Source: Mnemiopsis leidyi
Lineage: Eukaryota > Ctenophora > Tentaculata > Lobata > Bolinopsidae
Length of the DNA stretch: 30,342 nt
NCBI GenBank assembly: GCA_000226015.1
Contig: JH153999.1
Span: 49,362-79,703, forward strand
Direction: 5' to 3'
The notes beneath the pieces are model-generated. The model did no database searches. It was not told the origin of the DNA and saw only the letters and a list, made by a program, of their open reading frames with translations. Both the position numbers and the translations under genes were made by a program. This document shows positions 1 through 13,500 of this stretch, piece by piece; within the stretch, counting starts at the first letter, position 1; the number at the start of each line of letters is the position of its first letter.

Positions 1-2
1 TT

Positions 3-643
3 GGTGCCAACTCTACTACAGCTCGTCAGATTTGGCTTTTCTCCAATTTCCGCCAAGACTTCTTCAACTTTCTTCAATAAAGTTTCATGCTCTGTTTCAA
101 CCAGTCCGTATACAACAGCATTCTTGCTCATTTCTTCAGTGACGGTCACTTTCTTAACCACAGCTTCCAGTTTCTTCGGAGAGAAAGCGTTAGAGCAACT
201 CTTAGTTAGTACGGACGAGTAACTTTTCAATTCCTCTTGAACAGTATTCTTCACCGATTGAAAATTCTCGCTGCTCTTTTCGATAACTGTTTGTTGAAGT
301 TTGATGATCTTTTCTTGATCATCAATTTTCTGTTCTCTCAGTTCAGTTACTCGCTCAATTACCTCACTGCCAGCGTACAAAAGAGGAACAGCATTACTGT
401 CAAGAATGAAGCAAACTGTTTCCAGCCATCTGATATAAGCTTTTCCTTCGTAATATGCGACTTGTTCAGAAAACAGCGCTGAATATGATGATGATTTTCG
501 ATCTTCAGTTCCTTACACATTTCCGCAAAAATAGCGTCCCGAGCGTCCACTATCTGTCTCATATACATTTCCTTGTATCCACATCCCACCATATCGTCCA
601 TCATATCCATGATCTCATTACTACACGGAAGCATAATGTACAA
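3..643 (-). pseudogene. ORF1-like coiled-coil protein of a retroelement, broken fragment
   Basis: Reading the minus strand, one frame is open from 512 down to the left edge and another from a Met at 643 down to 359; they read as one protein if a single-base frameshift is placed at about 490-512. The left-hand part has a heptad-rich coiled coil (about 366-200, with VTELREQKIDDQEKIIKLQQ) followed by a segment like KNAVVYGLVE...VEEVLAEIGEKP, which resembles the start of the RRM-like fold in ORF1 proteins of LINE-type elements and a repeated protein family seen in many invertebrates. That family match is from memory and is an inference. The frame is cut off by the window edge, so the 3' part and any reverse transcriptase would lie outside. 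It sits upstream of, and antisense to, the ankyrin exons, as an element inserted in an intron or flank would. A live gene spliced across the break is possible but no splice signals suit it. Confidence 0.5.
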
Positions 644-1464
644 TTCGTGTACAGTATGTACTTAAACAGGCTGAATCCCAGAGTGTAGCACGGTCGCTTA
701 TCGCAGTTCGCAGAGAGAGATAAAATGCAACAAAATCAAAACGCTATTACACAATAGGAAATAGTTTACCTAAAAGAATGATCCCAATAACTCAATAAAG
801 GTACTTCACTTCAGAGAGTCAAATTCATATCAAAGAGAGTTAAGATCAAACTAAAAAATTCCTCGACCTTTAGCTAGATTTTCTTGTTTTCTCATGCTGC
901 TCTGATCTGGTTTCTGGCTGACAATAATATTTAAAAAACTTTCTATTTAAACAATTGTATTTAAAATACCTCTTCTGTGACTCGGTAAAAACTTCCGACA
1001 TTACTTTCTCAAGTGGTTACCAAGTCTCCATAGGACAAGTTGACTTGGTTACGTCACTTGACGTTGTCATTAATTCCACCCAGTATAAATACCGTTTACT
1101 GATTGCATGTTTCTATGCGTTTGTTCCCCAGAATTTTAAAGCGGTCTTCACAATTTTCCTAGTATTAAAGTTAGTGAGAGCTTGCCAAATGGTGTGTGGG
1201 CGGTAATGGGGTAATTTCTGTCAAAATGTTGGCGAATTGTGGCAAGCTTACCGGTAAAATGATCAATGGGAGTTAACGTATATCAGTACAAGGCATTTAC
1301 AGAGATCTATACTGTGCAAAAATAAATCCGTTGCGTTGAGGTATGATTAGAAATGCCTTGATTTCTAATACACTTGACCGCTTGACCACGAACCCGCTTT
1401 AATTTCTTGTTACATGTCATCTTTACTTGTCTTCTTTTATTTAAAAAAACGTTGTTATTTTCAG
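644..1464. other. Non-coding stretch, likely intron or 5' flank
   Basis: I see no exon with credible splice sites and no recognised repeat here. The exon at 1465 begins two bases into a codon, so an upstream coding exon must exist, but I could not find it in this stretch; it may lie left of the window. Confidence 0.4.
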
Positions 1465-1547
1465 GTTGTAATGTGAACAAGATAGACTACAACGGTCGAA
1501 CTGCCCTCCACTTGGCTGCCGCTCATTCCAATGAAGAATGTGTTCAG
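1465..1547 (+). CDS. ASB-like gene: ankyrin exon 1 in window
   Basis: Acceptor ttattttcag and donor CAG|gtaaac bound 83 bp. It begins with the last two bases of a codon and ends in phase 0. The product reads CNVNKIDYNGRTALHLAAAH and then SNEECVQ, with the ankyrin signature G-TALHLAA and the second helix begun. An upstream exon ending in phase 1 is required. Confidence 0.8.
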
Positions 1548-4500
1548 GTAAACTTTGCTCCCCTAACGAAAAGTTTTACTATATTTTAAATGTTATAATT
1601 ATACGTAGTTAGACGTCAAGTGGTGATCGACAGCGCGAGCGCCCATCTTCAGTTCCCACGAAATTAACTAGAAAATCAGGTAATGTGTGGATATAAAGGA
1701 CATAATGAATTTATTGATAGCGTGCAGTACTGCAGTGTAATTGTTCATTTCCCGTTTGTATATTGCCACGGTTTATTTTTCATCACTGCTCTAATGAGCT
1801 AGTAGAGCAGCAGAGTGGTTGAAATATATGAGAACTTTAACTTTCTCGTGCTAGCAAAATTAAAGATGTAAATTTACGACCTTACAAAAGTGGAGCGCTC
1901 ACTCAGCTCGATTGAGATGTGTTTAAAAAAGACAAAAAAATCTCACTGATACGATAATTTTATTCATGTAAACTCGGTCTTCACTTTTTCTTATTGTCTT
2001 GGCTGTGCCCTAATATCCAAGTCAAAGTACCGAACTTAGTGGCCAAAGAGCAACTTTTTAAAGTTTGGGAAACCAGGCAAACGAATATTTTATTGAATTA
2101 CAGGACTGTTTTAACATTTAGCGACACCTGTTATTCAATGCGAAACGTTGTAACTTATGAAGTTGCTGGACAGTCATGTCTGAGAGAAAGAGAAAACTTG
2201 CCATTCTCAAGTTTCGCGGTTAAAGAAAAAATGTTTGTCTTGATCACTGTAATTTTTGTTATGAAAAATTAAAATTTGGATTGTAAATTATTCCAGCCTG
2301 AATGAGATGAATATCTAAATCTAAACCGGATCGTCGTGGCCTGTGCGTTTGAATCACCACTGTCAATTCTGTGATAAGATCTCTATTTACTCAGATTGAT
2401 CGATTGTCGGTACCAAAACTATTGTTAGACCCTTAAACTTTTATATTTCAAATGTATGCGGAAGTATGTTTAAAGCTTATGTTAGTAACTAAGCGTGTGT
2501 CGTCTTTTGGAACATGCACGGTTTTTCTTCCATCTAATTGCCGTAGCACACCCTGATTAGAATAGTGTGAGCACATTAACTAAGCATATAAACATTAAAC
2601 ATCTTATTTGACTTTAATGGAACCTAACTTACTAGGTCACGACGGAAGCTTGTTAGATTCTTTTATCGCTCCTTAAAGTAACCAAAAGATCCTTGTCAAA
2701 CGAGAGATTTCGATAGCTCTGCGTTTGCTAATGCATATATAGATTACAATGTCTACTTGCAGAAACCAAAAGAAGATTGCTCGAGCGGCCACCATGCTTT
2801 CATAGCTACCGTATGTCCTAATATGCTATAACTCACCAGACCCTGAGTTACCATAGTCATGGTTGTGGATCCTTATAGAAATGCCTGACAAAATAGCGAG
2901 CGGGCAGGTATACATTCCAGTCCCCTGACTACGTCACTAATACAATAATAAGTTAATGTAACCTGGAATAATATGAACACACACACTCCGTGACAAGTCG
3001 TGTCTCATGAACCCGGGGTGAGTTACGAGGTTGGCGATGTAAATATTAGAGAGTTAAGGGTCGTGTGTGAGTGTTTTGGTTCTGTGTGTGTGTGTCTCTG
3101 GCTCTAGACCTGGCAGTTACTGGTGACACCCAGGTCCCTGATTTAGGTGAAAAAGCCTACTATTTATAATGTATTACAACTATTATTTATAATTTATCAC
3201 ATCTAAGCCCTAAGGTTAAAGAATGTGAACTGTGGTCCCAATTTCAAGGGAAGTTTTAGTATTCTCGTTTAGATGATTTTTCGCTTTAAGAACCTTTACG
3301 TCATCCTCAATGTCACAATCTGTCAGATAACCAACTATTGCTCCTCCGTTATCCGTATTCCAAGCAACTATCAGCAGAATTAGAACGGAGAGAGAGAATT
3401 ACTTACAGTAACTTCATGGTCGTACTGCCCACTTCAGATCAACTACCGGACCAAAAAACCGCGTCCCGGAAGCCCGTCCTCGGGTCTAATGTACCATTAC
3501 TATCCGCCTTGTACTTGTACTAAGTTAACTGGCAAGTCATGCTCCGGCTGGCCGGCCGGTAGTTCAAGTACCGCCCAACTTCTGGAAATGTTTATACCTG
3601 GGCTGTGACGAAGAGTGAATAGCTGTAAATACCATCGATAGCATCGTAGACGATAGATTGCATAGTTTAAATATGGACAACCAACATTACTACATACATT
3701 TTCCAATGTGTGGCTATTTAGAGTGTTACAAATCACATTGCTAATGTGTTATGATAAAATTAGAAAGTTTTTAAATGCAATTATAAGTGCAGATCTGCCT
3801 GCGGTTGGTATCAGGTATGCCGCTATACTATTTGAGTGGCAAGATCTATACAACGATTAAAGTTTGCGTTTAAATATAGACTTTCAGCTAACGAAGAAAA
3901 TGCGGATAATTTCAACGTGTGGGAGTAGACCACGTCAAGATCTATTTATAGTTTTATTTGGTTTCTATTTATAGAACGATTTGTTCAAATCGTGTGGTGT
4001 AAATCAGGGGCTTTTGTTCTTCTGTCAACAATATTGAATCAATTCGACATATTGATCAACGTATGATCTGTCTGTAATAAACAATGAAGATTATTTCCCA
4101 ATAAAAGTGTAATATCAGAATATCAATATTACTTACTGTTAGTGAGACAAACCGAATCCCTATTATTTGTGGTTCACAGGCACAACGATTTTTGGGAGAA
4201 TGTCACCAAGTCAGATGTATTACGCCATCCACTTCTCAACTTCTCTGTTAATCAACTAATTAAAAATTAACAAGCATACAAGCTAGTAATTGGACAGCAT
4301 TGTTGACAAGGATACATTGTAATTTCTACCCCAATCAAAACAATTATATGAGCTCTGCTACTGACAATATCTTAATGTAAAATTTAACATGCTGTCGGTG
4401 AAATGTACTAGTATGTTCCAAGGCGGGGTATTGTTGGGAAATGTCGGTTACATGTATCTTTTGTTAGGTCGCTGTGAAGCGAGTTTGAGTTAAGTCATTC

Positions 4501-7500
4501 ATTACATCTGTTGTCAAAAAGTGATAAAATTTCCTACGGACGATATTCGCACAATCAGAGGTTACAAGGTTTCACTGAAACAGCAGCAGCTTGTTACTTA
4601 AAACCTTCAACCTAAACAATTTCCAGACGTTACTGCGGAACGATGCTGTTGTTGACGCAGCTGACTATGATGGCATGACACCGTTACACTTTGCCAGTAG
4701 ACGCCGTGGTGGCGAGGGCTGTGTTGCTATCCTCCTCAATGCAGGTATCTACTCTAGTTATATGGCGTTTTATGACGCATAATTTCAAATATGTGGCCAG
4801 GGTTGGACGGTATCATTCCTGTTCCACTTCTTAAGGCTCTTCCATGTGAGTTTGTGTCGGAATTTCCTTGAAATAACTAACAAGAAATACAATGACGTCA
4901 CACACCACGTGACACATGTTATCCAATCAGGAGCAGAGCCGGACTACGAGTCGGGCAACGCAGGGTTCACAGCACTACAACTAGCCGTGCAACACAACAA
5001 CGTGGCTAGTGTGAGACTTCTCCTTCATTACGGGGCTAGACCTGTCTGTCAATCTCCTAACTACGACATGTTAGTATATCTTAGTTAAATATTAGTTAAT
5101 TTTTAGTTTATTATATTAGTTTAATTTTAGTTAATTTTTAGTTTATTATATTAGATTATTTTTAGTTAATTATTGGTTGATAATCAGTTGGCCCAATCAC
5201 CAGCAATTGCCAAGCAGATGGTTTAGAATTTTGGCGATTCTCAATCATAAACATACATGTATCCATCTATCGGTCTCTGAAATTAAAATATCATTTTCAT
5301 AATCCGATTATTTATAATCTTGCTCCAGTACGTGCTCCAGTACTTAGCCTGAAACGTAAAAATTAGCCTCCTCCCTTAGAATTAGTGAAGAACATGAAAG
5401 ACTTCGACTTCCGAGCATCTCGGAACTGCAAATTGAGATATTTATGTCTGACTTTCAAACCAACGGCAAGATACTAATGATTCACAAATTATTTCTGGCT
5501 GATTGGACTAAGGCCAAAGTATGCGCGGCGCCCAGTCGAAAAGCGTTACAAATTACAATGCTAGACGTTAAAGACAAAAAATAAAATCACGTACCAATTC
5601 TAGTTCTTTTTCCTCGATCATTTACCACCAGATAGAATAACGTCTTCCGATTTGATCAGTAAAGTAGGTCGTGTTGGTACCGTGTACGGTAGTGTAATGG
5701 CACTGGTCTTCACATCTGATAAAAACAGAGAAATCAGGGAGCCTTAGCTTAGAATGTGTCCCTAGCATTTATCCAAAATATCTGGCATGTTTTCTACTCT
5801 TGTCTTGGAGAAGGGAATATTTTATGTAACGTATTTGACGACTTGCGAATACAATAAAAAGAATGATTTTAGTAGACAGTAAATAATCAGGATGAATAAA
5901 TTTGGATCTGTAATTTAACTTCCATCCATATGTACGAAATTCAGATACAATTTGACTAAAGAACAATGGTTTATTTGAAATCTTTATCATTGGAGTAATT
6001 TAGTGATTCAATTTCTGGCAGTCGTGCCCTATGTTTGACTAATGAGAAATGAAAATTAGGGCAAATTCCAGAATACCAAAATTTATCCGGTGATTTTAAA
6101 AAACAATGTTTCGTCCCGTGGCCGTTGAAATAATGTGCATGACCATACAAATATAATTTTTGGAATTCCTTTGCTTTATTAACCTGATCTTGCATTTTGT
6201 CATATTTGGACAAATTATGAGCCTTTAAACTAATAATTCTTTCATTCAAGTCGGATTTGTAAACGTACCCTTCGTACTTAAATCATATTGTCTACCCTGG
6301 AATATGTGTTACTCTATTATTGAATTTTATAGTAGAGATGATTTAGGAAAAAATTTAATAATAAACGCAATGAAGCTGGACATTCCAAACGTCATAAAGC
6401 CGCAATTTGTATTTACATTCCTGCTGACTCATTCTTTTAGCTACTTCTGTACTTCAGCTTACAGAATTGAATCAAACTGACTTATACTGTCGGTATTTTG
6501 AATATGAAGCGAGATTCATTTGGGGCGAAAACCCCTAAAGAATTTACCAGTTTGCTGTCAAATTTTTTGTGGCCGGATCCCTGAGTCAAGTATCGCAGTA
6601 GGTTTATAAGAAATGCTTTTGGTTTAAAAGAATGTGACACGTCTATTAGATGCGGGATGAATATTATGAATCTAACTTTCAATTTCAGCTCTTACAATAA
6701 TGATAAATTATTAATTTGTAATTCTAGCCCCGCAATCAAGCAAAAGCTCATGCCTCATGCCCAGAGGTGTGATAAAAACTAAATAAGGAGGACTAAAAAC
6801 ATTAGGAAAAATCGTTAATTAAATATCCCACTTTACAAAACTGCTCATCATAAGAAGTTCCCTTACACTACTCTTTACAGCTGCAGGAGGTCCTGCTGTG
6901 TACGGCATCATACTTCCTGTACATCACGTGGTTCCTTCAGACAAGTCAACACTGAGGATACTCCTCTTCTCCTAACAGCTTCTCAACTCATTGTGGCAAA
7001 TGCTATCGGTATGTAGAGGTTTTATTTTGTCGGGGTGTTTCTGTTGCTCATTTGATTGGAAGTTGTTGGAGAATCATTACGTAATCTAAATATAGCGTTA
7101 CGTTGTATTAATTAATTCTGGTTTACATAATATATTAAGTTTCGAAAATTGATTAAGGTTCTCCTCATATTATATTGTCGTAATATTATCATTATGATTA
7201 TGATTCCGTTTTATACTTTGATTACTTTATCTAGTCTTCGTTATCCATCATCCTTTCATTGGACTATAAATAATCCTGTCATAAACGAGAAATGATCCCA
7301 AAGATAATTAGCGTTAATTTCATGCATTATCTGACAGGACTCTGGCATAATCTGCTTATCAGTTATATCGAATAATAAGCCTGACTGTTTGACTGTGTGT
7401 TGGGGTTATCTCCTCCGATCAATAAGTTTCGGAAGTGAAAATAGAATGTATCTTGTCCCTCTAGAGATTTGTACAAGAAGTTATTTGCCATTTAGGCTGT

Positions 7501-10500
7501 ACGTCCGCGTCATCGTGATGTAAACCTAGTAAGAGGTGGAGAAAATTCTGAAATTAAGATTTCTGTGTTTCCCCTCCCTTCTCCCGCTCTTACCCAGACT
7601 ATTGATAGTCATCAAAGTAAGGCTCAAAGTTTAAAAGTTACTGTAGAAGAACCCTAGTATATCGTGTAAAGGGACCTGGGATAGAACGCGATTATTTCCT
7701 CCGTCTGGTATGTTTACGCTGATTTACCGTGGTCTAGTCGAAGTACTTTAAGATCCTCAAACTGAACTTTGACGCGACGTGATTATTGTCATCAGGTGAT
7801 ATAGGGACTCCGAGATCCCCAAACGATCCTGGCCTGCTTGCTAATACTTTGCCCCCAATTATTGACATATTTTAAGTATGTTACGTCACCCAAATACCAC
7901 AAATTCCCATAATGCTTGCCACCGAAGACGAAGGTTCTGACTTTTGGGAGAGCGGTGTGATACCACCAAATTTGGATAATTTGATGATCGGGTTGAGGGT
8001 GAGCTTTGATGAGGTGATACGCCACATTTTGTGGTACGTGGAAATAGATCATAGCACGCTAATTTGCTTAGGATTGGTTTTATCATTTGAATAATTACAA
8101 ATTCCGGCAAGAACGTATCAATTTTGTTAAGTTACATTATTTTGAGCCGAAGTACTGTGTCAATTTCAAAGCCTATCCAGTCATGAAGGACAAGAAGAGA
8201 AAAATATTTCGTGACTAACGTCGATTCGACTCTATGATTATTCTATTATTGGTTTATAAACTGGAATGACTCCTAAATCTTCTCTACCACACAGTTCAGC
8301 CGTTCTGATCGAATGTATCAAAAATAAGGGTTCCTAGTGACGTTACAACATCAGGACACTCCCTGTTTTAAGATTTAGAGATGCAACTACCGTATCACCT
8401 AGGACGTAGGGTCAGTTCAGTAAACTTACCTTCGGCATTTCTTCAGTCTTCACCTTCCACAGCTATCATTTCATCATGCAGCCGGCCTAACCGCGAATGT
8501 AAATGTAGCTAAATTTAAAACGAGATTTTTGTCCGTAATCCAATTTGAAGCGTGAACAGTTTGATTTGGTCACAAAAAGTTTTGAGAGCACTGAGCCGCG
8601 GCGTATTTTTGGTTGAATTACTGGCACTGGCGTGGACAACGTGATTTATTAAGAAAACTGATAACTTGATTATGTACTAATCTGAAGAGTGGACACTGGA
8701 CTGGATAACATCCGGTTTCGTTTAAAAATAGGAGCACATCGCAAATTTTGTCACAATTATGTTCAAGAAGATTGAGCTGCCAGTCATTTTTGGGCCCTCT
8801 CTGTGAAGATACTTAAGATTTATACAAATTCACACCAACTTCTAATAAACGACGGTTCGAGTTAGTGCGAGTGTGTTACTGGAATTACTTCAGTTACAGT
8901 CATTACGAATTTCACCTCGACTGTGTGCAGTCTTTACCGTGCAAGTTTCCTGGACTTTAAAACCTTCAAATTTGGCTGTTTCCTGGTTTCGTGAGGCGCT
9001 AATGGAGCGGCACTCTTCAGAACAAGCTTGTCTAACTTCACAAAAACTTAGTGGTTTAACGTGACATTTGGCAAGGGTCCAAATTTTAACCTTCGAAGTC
9101 TATTTATCTTTTTGAAGGTTCTCACTTATCCTTGGCATCTGATAATTTAATGGTCCTGTAAGAATAAGGTTTGTAGTTGATGGTAAATGACGAGCCTATA
9201 AGATAAAATTTGAAGTCGATGGTAGATGACAAGCCTATAAGAATGAGGTTTGTAGTTGATGGTAGATGACGAGCCTATGAAAATAAGGTTTGTAGTTGAT
9301 GGTAGATGACAAGACTATAAGAATAAGGCTTGTAGTAGATGACGAGCAAGAATGTTCAATGTAAGTCTCCCAAGTCTGGACATAGAGAAAACTACAAAGA
9401 CAGAGAGTCAAAGTAAGTCTCTGTCTTTGAGGCCAGATATTTTTAGTGCCATTTAGGTTACGTTATCTCGGATATCATCTATCGTATCCGGTATCCGGTG
9501 TCAGCTTCATGAGCTTGGGCAGTGTGAACTCTTGTTCTATTTTGGTCAACCAATAATTATCTTATTCTATTTTGGTCTCTCAGACAATTACAAGTACATA
9601 ATTATGTCACATTATCCATATGATCGATTATCACGTATCTGATATTAAAGTTCTAAACAATTGATCTTCAAAAATTACTTTTGCCGACACATCGGATACT
9701 AGAAGAATACTAGAAGAATTGGACTATCAGTTCGTGTTTCATTTTAGGTGCAATAAGCTATCATTCAATAAAATTACTGGTACATTAATTACAATTAGTA
9801 TTTAAGTACACGTATGAAAGGTGTACTAATTTGTTAATTTGCTCGCGGTTATTTCAGGAAAACCCGCATATAACCTCCAGGAATTTCGTCTGGAATGTAC
9901 GTCTGACAAACGTTACATGGCAGAAATGTTAACACTTTGGGAGCGTTTAGTGCTAACCTGATATAACCACACATTTTTAGTCATTGAGTTGTGGCACCGC
10001 GAGTTGCGGTGAACATACTTAGTTGCGGTTAGTGAGTGGTTAATGAGCTATTAAAAGATAAAACTTAATCCTTGCTCCAGAACGTCCTCTAGGTTTTTGG
10101 AATCCTGTTTGATAGATTGCAGGAAGGTGGGGTTCATTCTTGCTTTTGTGCGTTAATTCTGAACGAAATTCTTGAGAGTGAATCACTGAATATTTTGGGG
10201 GTAGGCGCTCAATGTTTAAGAAACCAGCCGTCAATATTATTGTATCAATGAACACATCTAATCAGAACGTTTTACTCTGTATGGGTTGGTGGGCTAGATG
10301 AATATCGTTATAGCAGTGCTGCTGGATGCAACTATCTCAAAGAAGAATCTCAAAATCTTAAATCTCAAATTTGCTCATCTTTAGAGTTGTGGTTATTATT
10401 CTAGATTATTGACTGAAGCTTTTTTGACATGATAATCTCACTCGTTAAAGCGTCTCATTTAAGCTTCTCATTAAGGCTAAGCTGAGGTCAGTATGACTTA

Positions 10501-13500
10501 TTGACTTATGAGCTTGTGTTGGTATCTAGTTCTAGCGTTGAGATAAAGCTAGCTGTAACCCTGGAACTACCCCTGAAACTCAGCACTTCTATAAAGACTG
10601 ATGACAGCGACCGACAGCCAATGTTGTCTACATGTGTTTAACGCTTACAGCCGACCACATTCCTCACCCAATATATACGTTATCGGTTGCTAAATCTGTA
10701 ATGGCCTATCTGACATATCGCGTATCTTTAACTCGTCAAATTTGATCTATATTCTAGACGCCACTATCGTCTACATATCAGTATCAAATGTTTTTGTGTT
10801 TATATTTTATAACACATCCATGATGATGTGGAAACGTCCTTAATTCCCAACTGATATGCCTTGCAGAATCTTGCTTACTTATAAATAATCTAGCATCTGA
10901 TCTAGCTTATTGATTCACCAGAAGCGAAGACAGCCCCGTATCGCTACCTAAAGATATGAGAGCTTGTACCTCGTTGAAAAGTAGAGGTTTAGCAGCTTCT
11001 CTATCTGTGTTCTAGTTGCTGATAGGTAACACTGTGCTGTCTCAGAGTGCTGCTCTGACGAAGTGCTGGGTTTATTTGTTGACTCTCCGACTGGGTGTAG
11101 CGTTGATATGAGGGTTATCGCACCTAAGTGGACCAGATTAGAGAGGATTAACTGTAGTGAGTCAGGTGGAATTTAATTGAAGTAACAGTGGTCGCTTTTA
11201 GTATTTGTAAGAACTGTAAGATTTAAGAAATCAGGTTTACTGTTCAATCTGTTCAATCTACTATACTGTACAAATCTAACTCACTAGTGTAATCGTTTAC
11301 AGTTCATGGTATACAATTGATATAAAGTCAGGGAGCTATATTTCGGACACTGAATATATGCTCAATATTTTTTACATTTCACTGACACGAGGCAACACTG
11401 TAGCAAAAGTAATTTAACCTACTTGAAGTTGAACATCCGATGTGTAGGCCCGGTATAGGAGCTACAGTTTCCCATTTCCTTACAACTTTACAAGTTTACT
11501 GTTTAGTAGGTAAGTATAGCTACTAATGAGGCTGTTACATCCTGTACTGATTATTTACTTCAATCTACATTCATCAGTATTGTATCTGGGATATAGTGAG
11601 TAGTTACACAAGCTTAGTTGTAGAACTAGTTAAACATTCCTCAGCGGTTCTTCTGAAACATGATGATAGAAATATTTCAAAATCTTGATCAAGCTACTGG
11701 TTGAACTACAGGTTCAACCTTAATGCCCAAAACCGAAATTAGTTTCGGAAGAAGTTTAACTACTTTTCCTCTTCATTTCCAGTTTGTGCTAAACCCGAGT
11801 TATGAGTAGCCTTCTAGAAGATACGAGAATATTACGGGCAAATTGCCCCATTTACGTTGAGCTGTTCACTAGATCTCTTTAGGCGGGAAAGTTAGAGTGA
11901 ATTTTAGGAAGTCATAAGTCGGAACAGGACAAGCTTCAGTCGGATTTGATATTTCCTGGTTTGGTTATCTCGGGCTGTATAGAAGTCGTGAAAATAATCA
12001 AATTGGGTGTTCCTAAAGAGGGGAGAAGTACCGCCTAAAAAGTGGCCTACTCCTCGACTTATCTAGTCTAGTATGTTGTGTTGAATTTAGTGAACAAAGA
12101 CTATCGCCGGAAGGAGCACATAAAATGCGCATAGAAAACAAGAACACGTGACAGCGACGTCACGTCTTACCGCGCATCTCATTGGTCAGCCGCTCCTTTT
12201 CATTACAGACACAATAAACTTCTCGCATCACGTGCTGCCGACTCTCCAATACGATAGGTTGTCGGGTGTCGGTCCGTGTTTTGATTGGTTTGTTAGCTTG
12301 ATGGGTGTTTGTAATTAAATCGGAGCGGAAATGTAGAGTTGAGAATTTACAGACGGCATACCATCTGTTACATTAATGGATAATGACACAAAGTGTAGCG
12401 AGATTGCAAACCTTTTTGTGATATTGGAATTTTTGGCGACCGTAACATATCATGTAACCTAAAACTTAATGAAGTTAACGAAAAAGTGTTTTGAAAACAT
12501 TACTTCACTTGTTGATGTCCTAAGTATGGCGTAATAGTGATTGATGTTTATCTTATTTCTGTCTCGGTTTTCCAGACAGTTCTCACGCCCCCTACAAAAC
12601 AAAGTCAAGTACGTCATCTCAGTCTGGTCTAATTCTCAAACTGTCCAGATCGTTCATTTATACTTCGACTCCTCTTACAGGTTTCTTCGAAAAGCTCAAA
12701 ATATCTAGCATTCAAACTTTTTAATGATCTGTACAAGTACAATACGTAATTCTTGTCTGACTGTGGACGGTGAGGGTAAATCGCAAATTATCTCCACTCT
12801 TAGCATATACTTAGCTCCGTTAAGCACCAATTTTAATCTATTACCATCAGTAGACTTACCACAATATTTTGACAACCAATTTGAACATACGTTTGGCAAA
12901 CTTCCAGATACATTGATACAGCATCCTGCCGCCATTGTTTATCTTACCACTACCACGCCTTGTGCTATGTAAATAACTAAATGAGCGTAACTGAGTAACT
13001 GGTAACTGAGTAACTGAGCCTAATTACAGCGGTGCTGTATCGGGAAACTATTTGTCGGGATTTTACGTTAAATAGGAAACACTGGAACAGCTAATTTCGA
13101 ATCTTTATACGATGTGACGTGATGTCATATTTATGTGCAGGGCTCGAACAGTCCGACTAACAAACAGTCCGACTAACAAATATTGTGATTATTCCCGCTC
13201 ATAGGATAGCTCTAGAGAAATAAGTCAATCTATTTTGAGTAGTAGTCATGGGTCGCAGATAAGTCACTGGTACTACTTTTTCGTCGATTGATTTACCCTA
13301 TAGGCTAATTACTAGTCGGCCGCTCATTGCTTTCTCTTACATTCTCTTCGTTAGATAATCTCACTTACCACTCTGAGTTGTGACACATGACAGTGACGAA
13401 CTGACGAGAAGACAACTGCAATAATTGAAATTGTGATATAAAGCATAGCCCAACACTGCCCTGGTCCGGTACCGGGCTCTAAGAAAACAAGCTGACGTTA

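Noticed and set aside
5769-6682. Three minus-strand frames of 66-92 codons
   Set aside because: Rich in K, N, F, Y and L as expected of AT-rich random DNA; no motif, splice logic or family match.
12724-12972. 82-codon plus-strand frame
   Set aside because: Overlaps an equally long minus-strand frame and matches nothing; the minus-strand ATG context is better and is kept only as a speculative exon.
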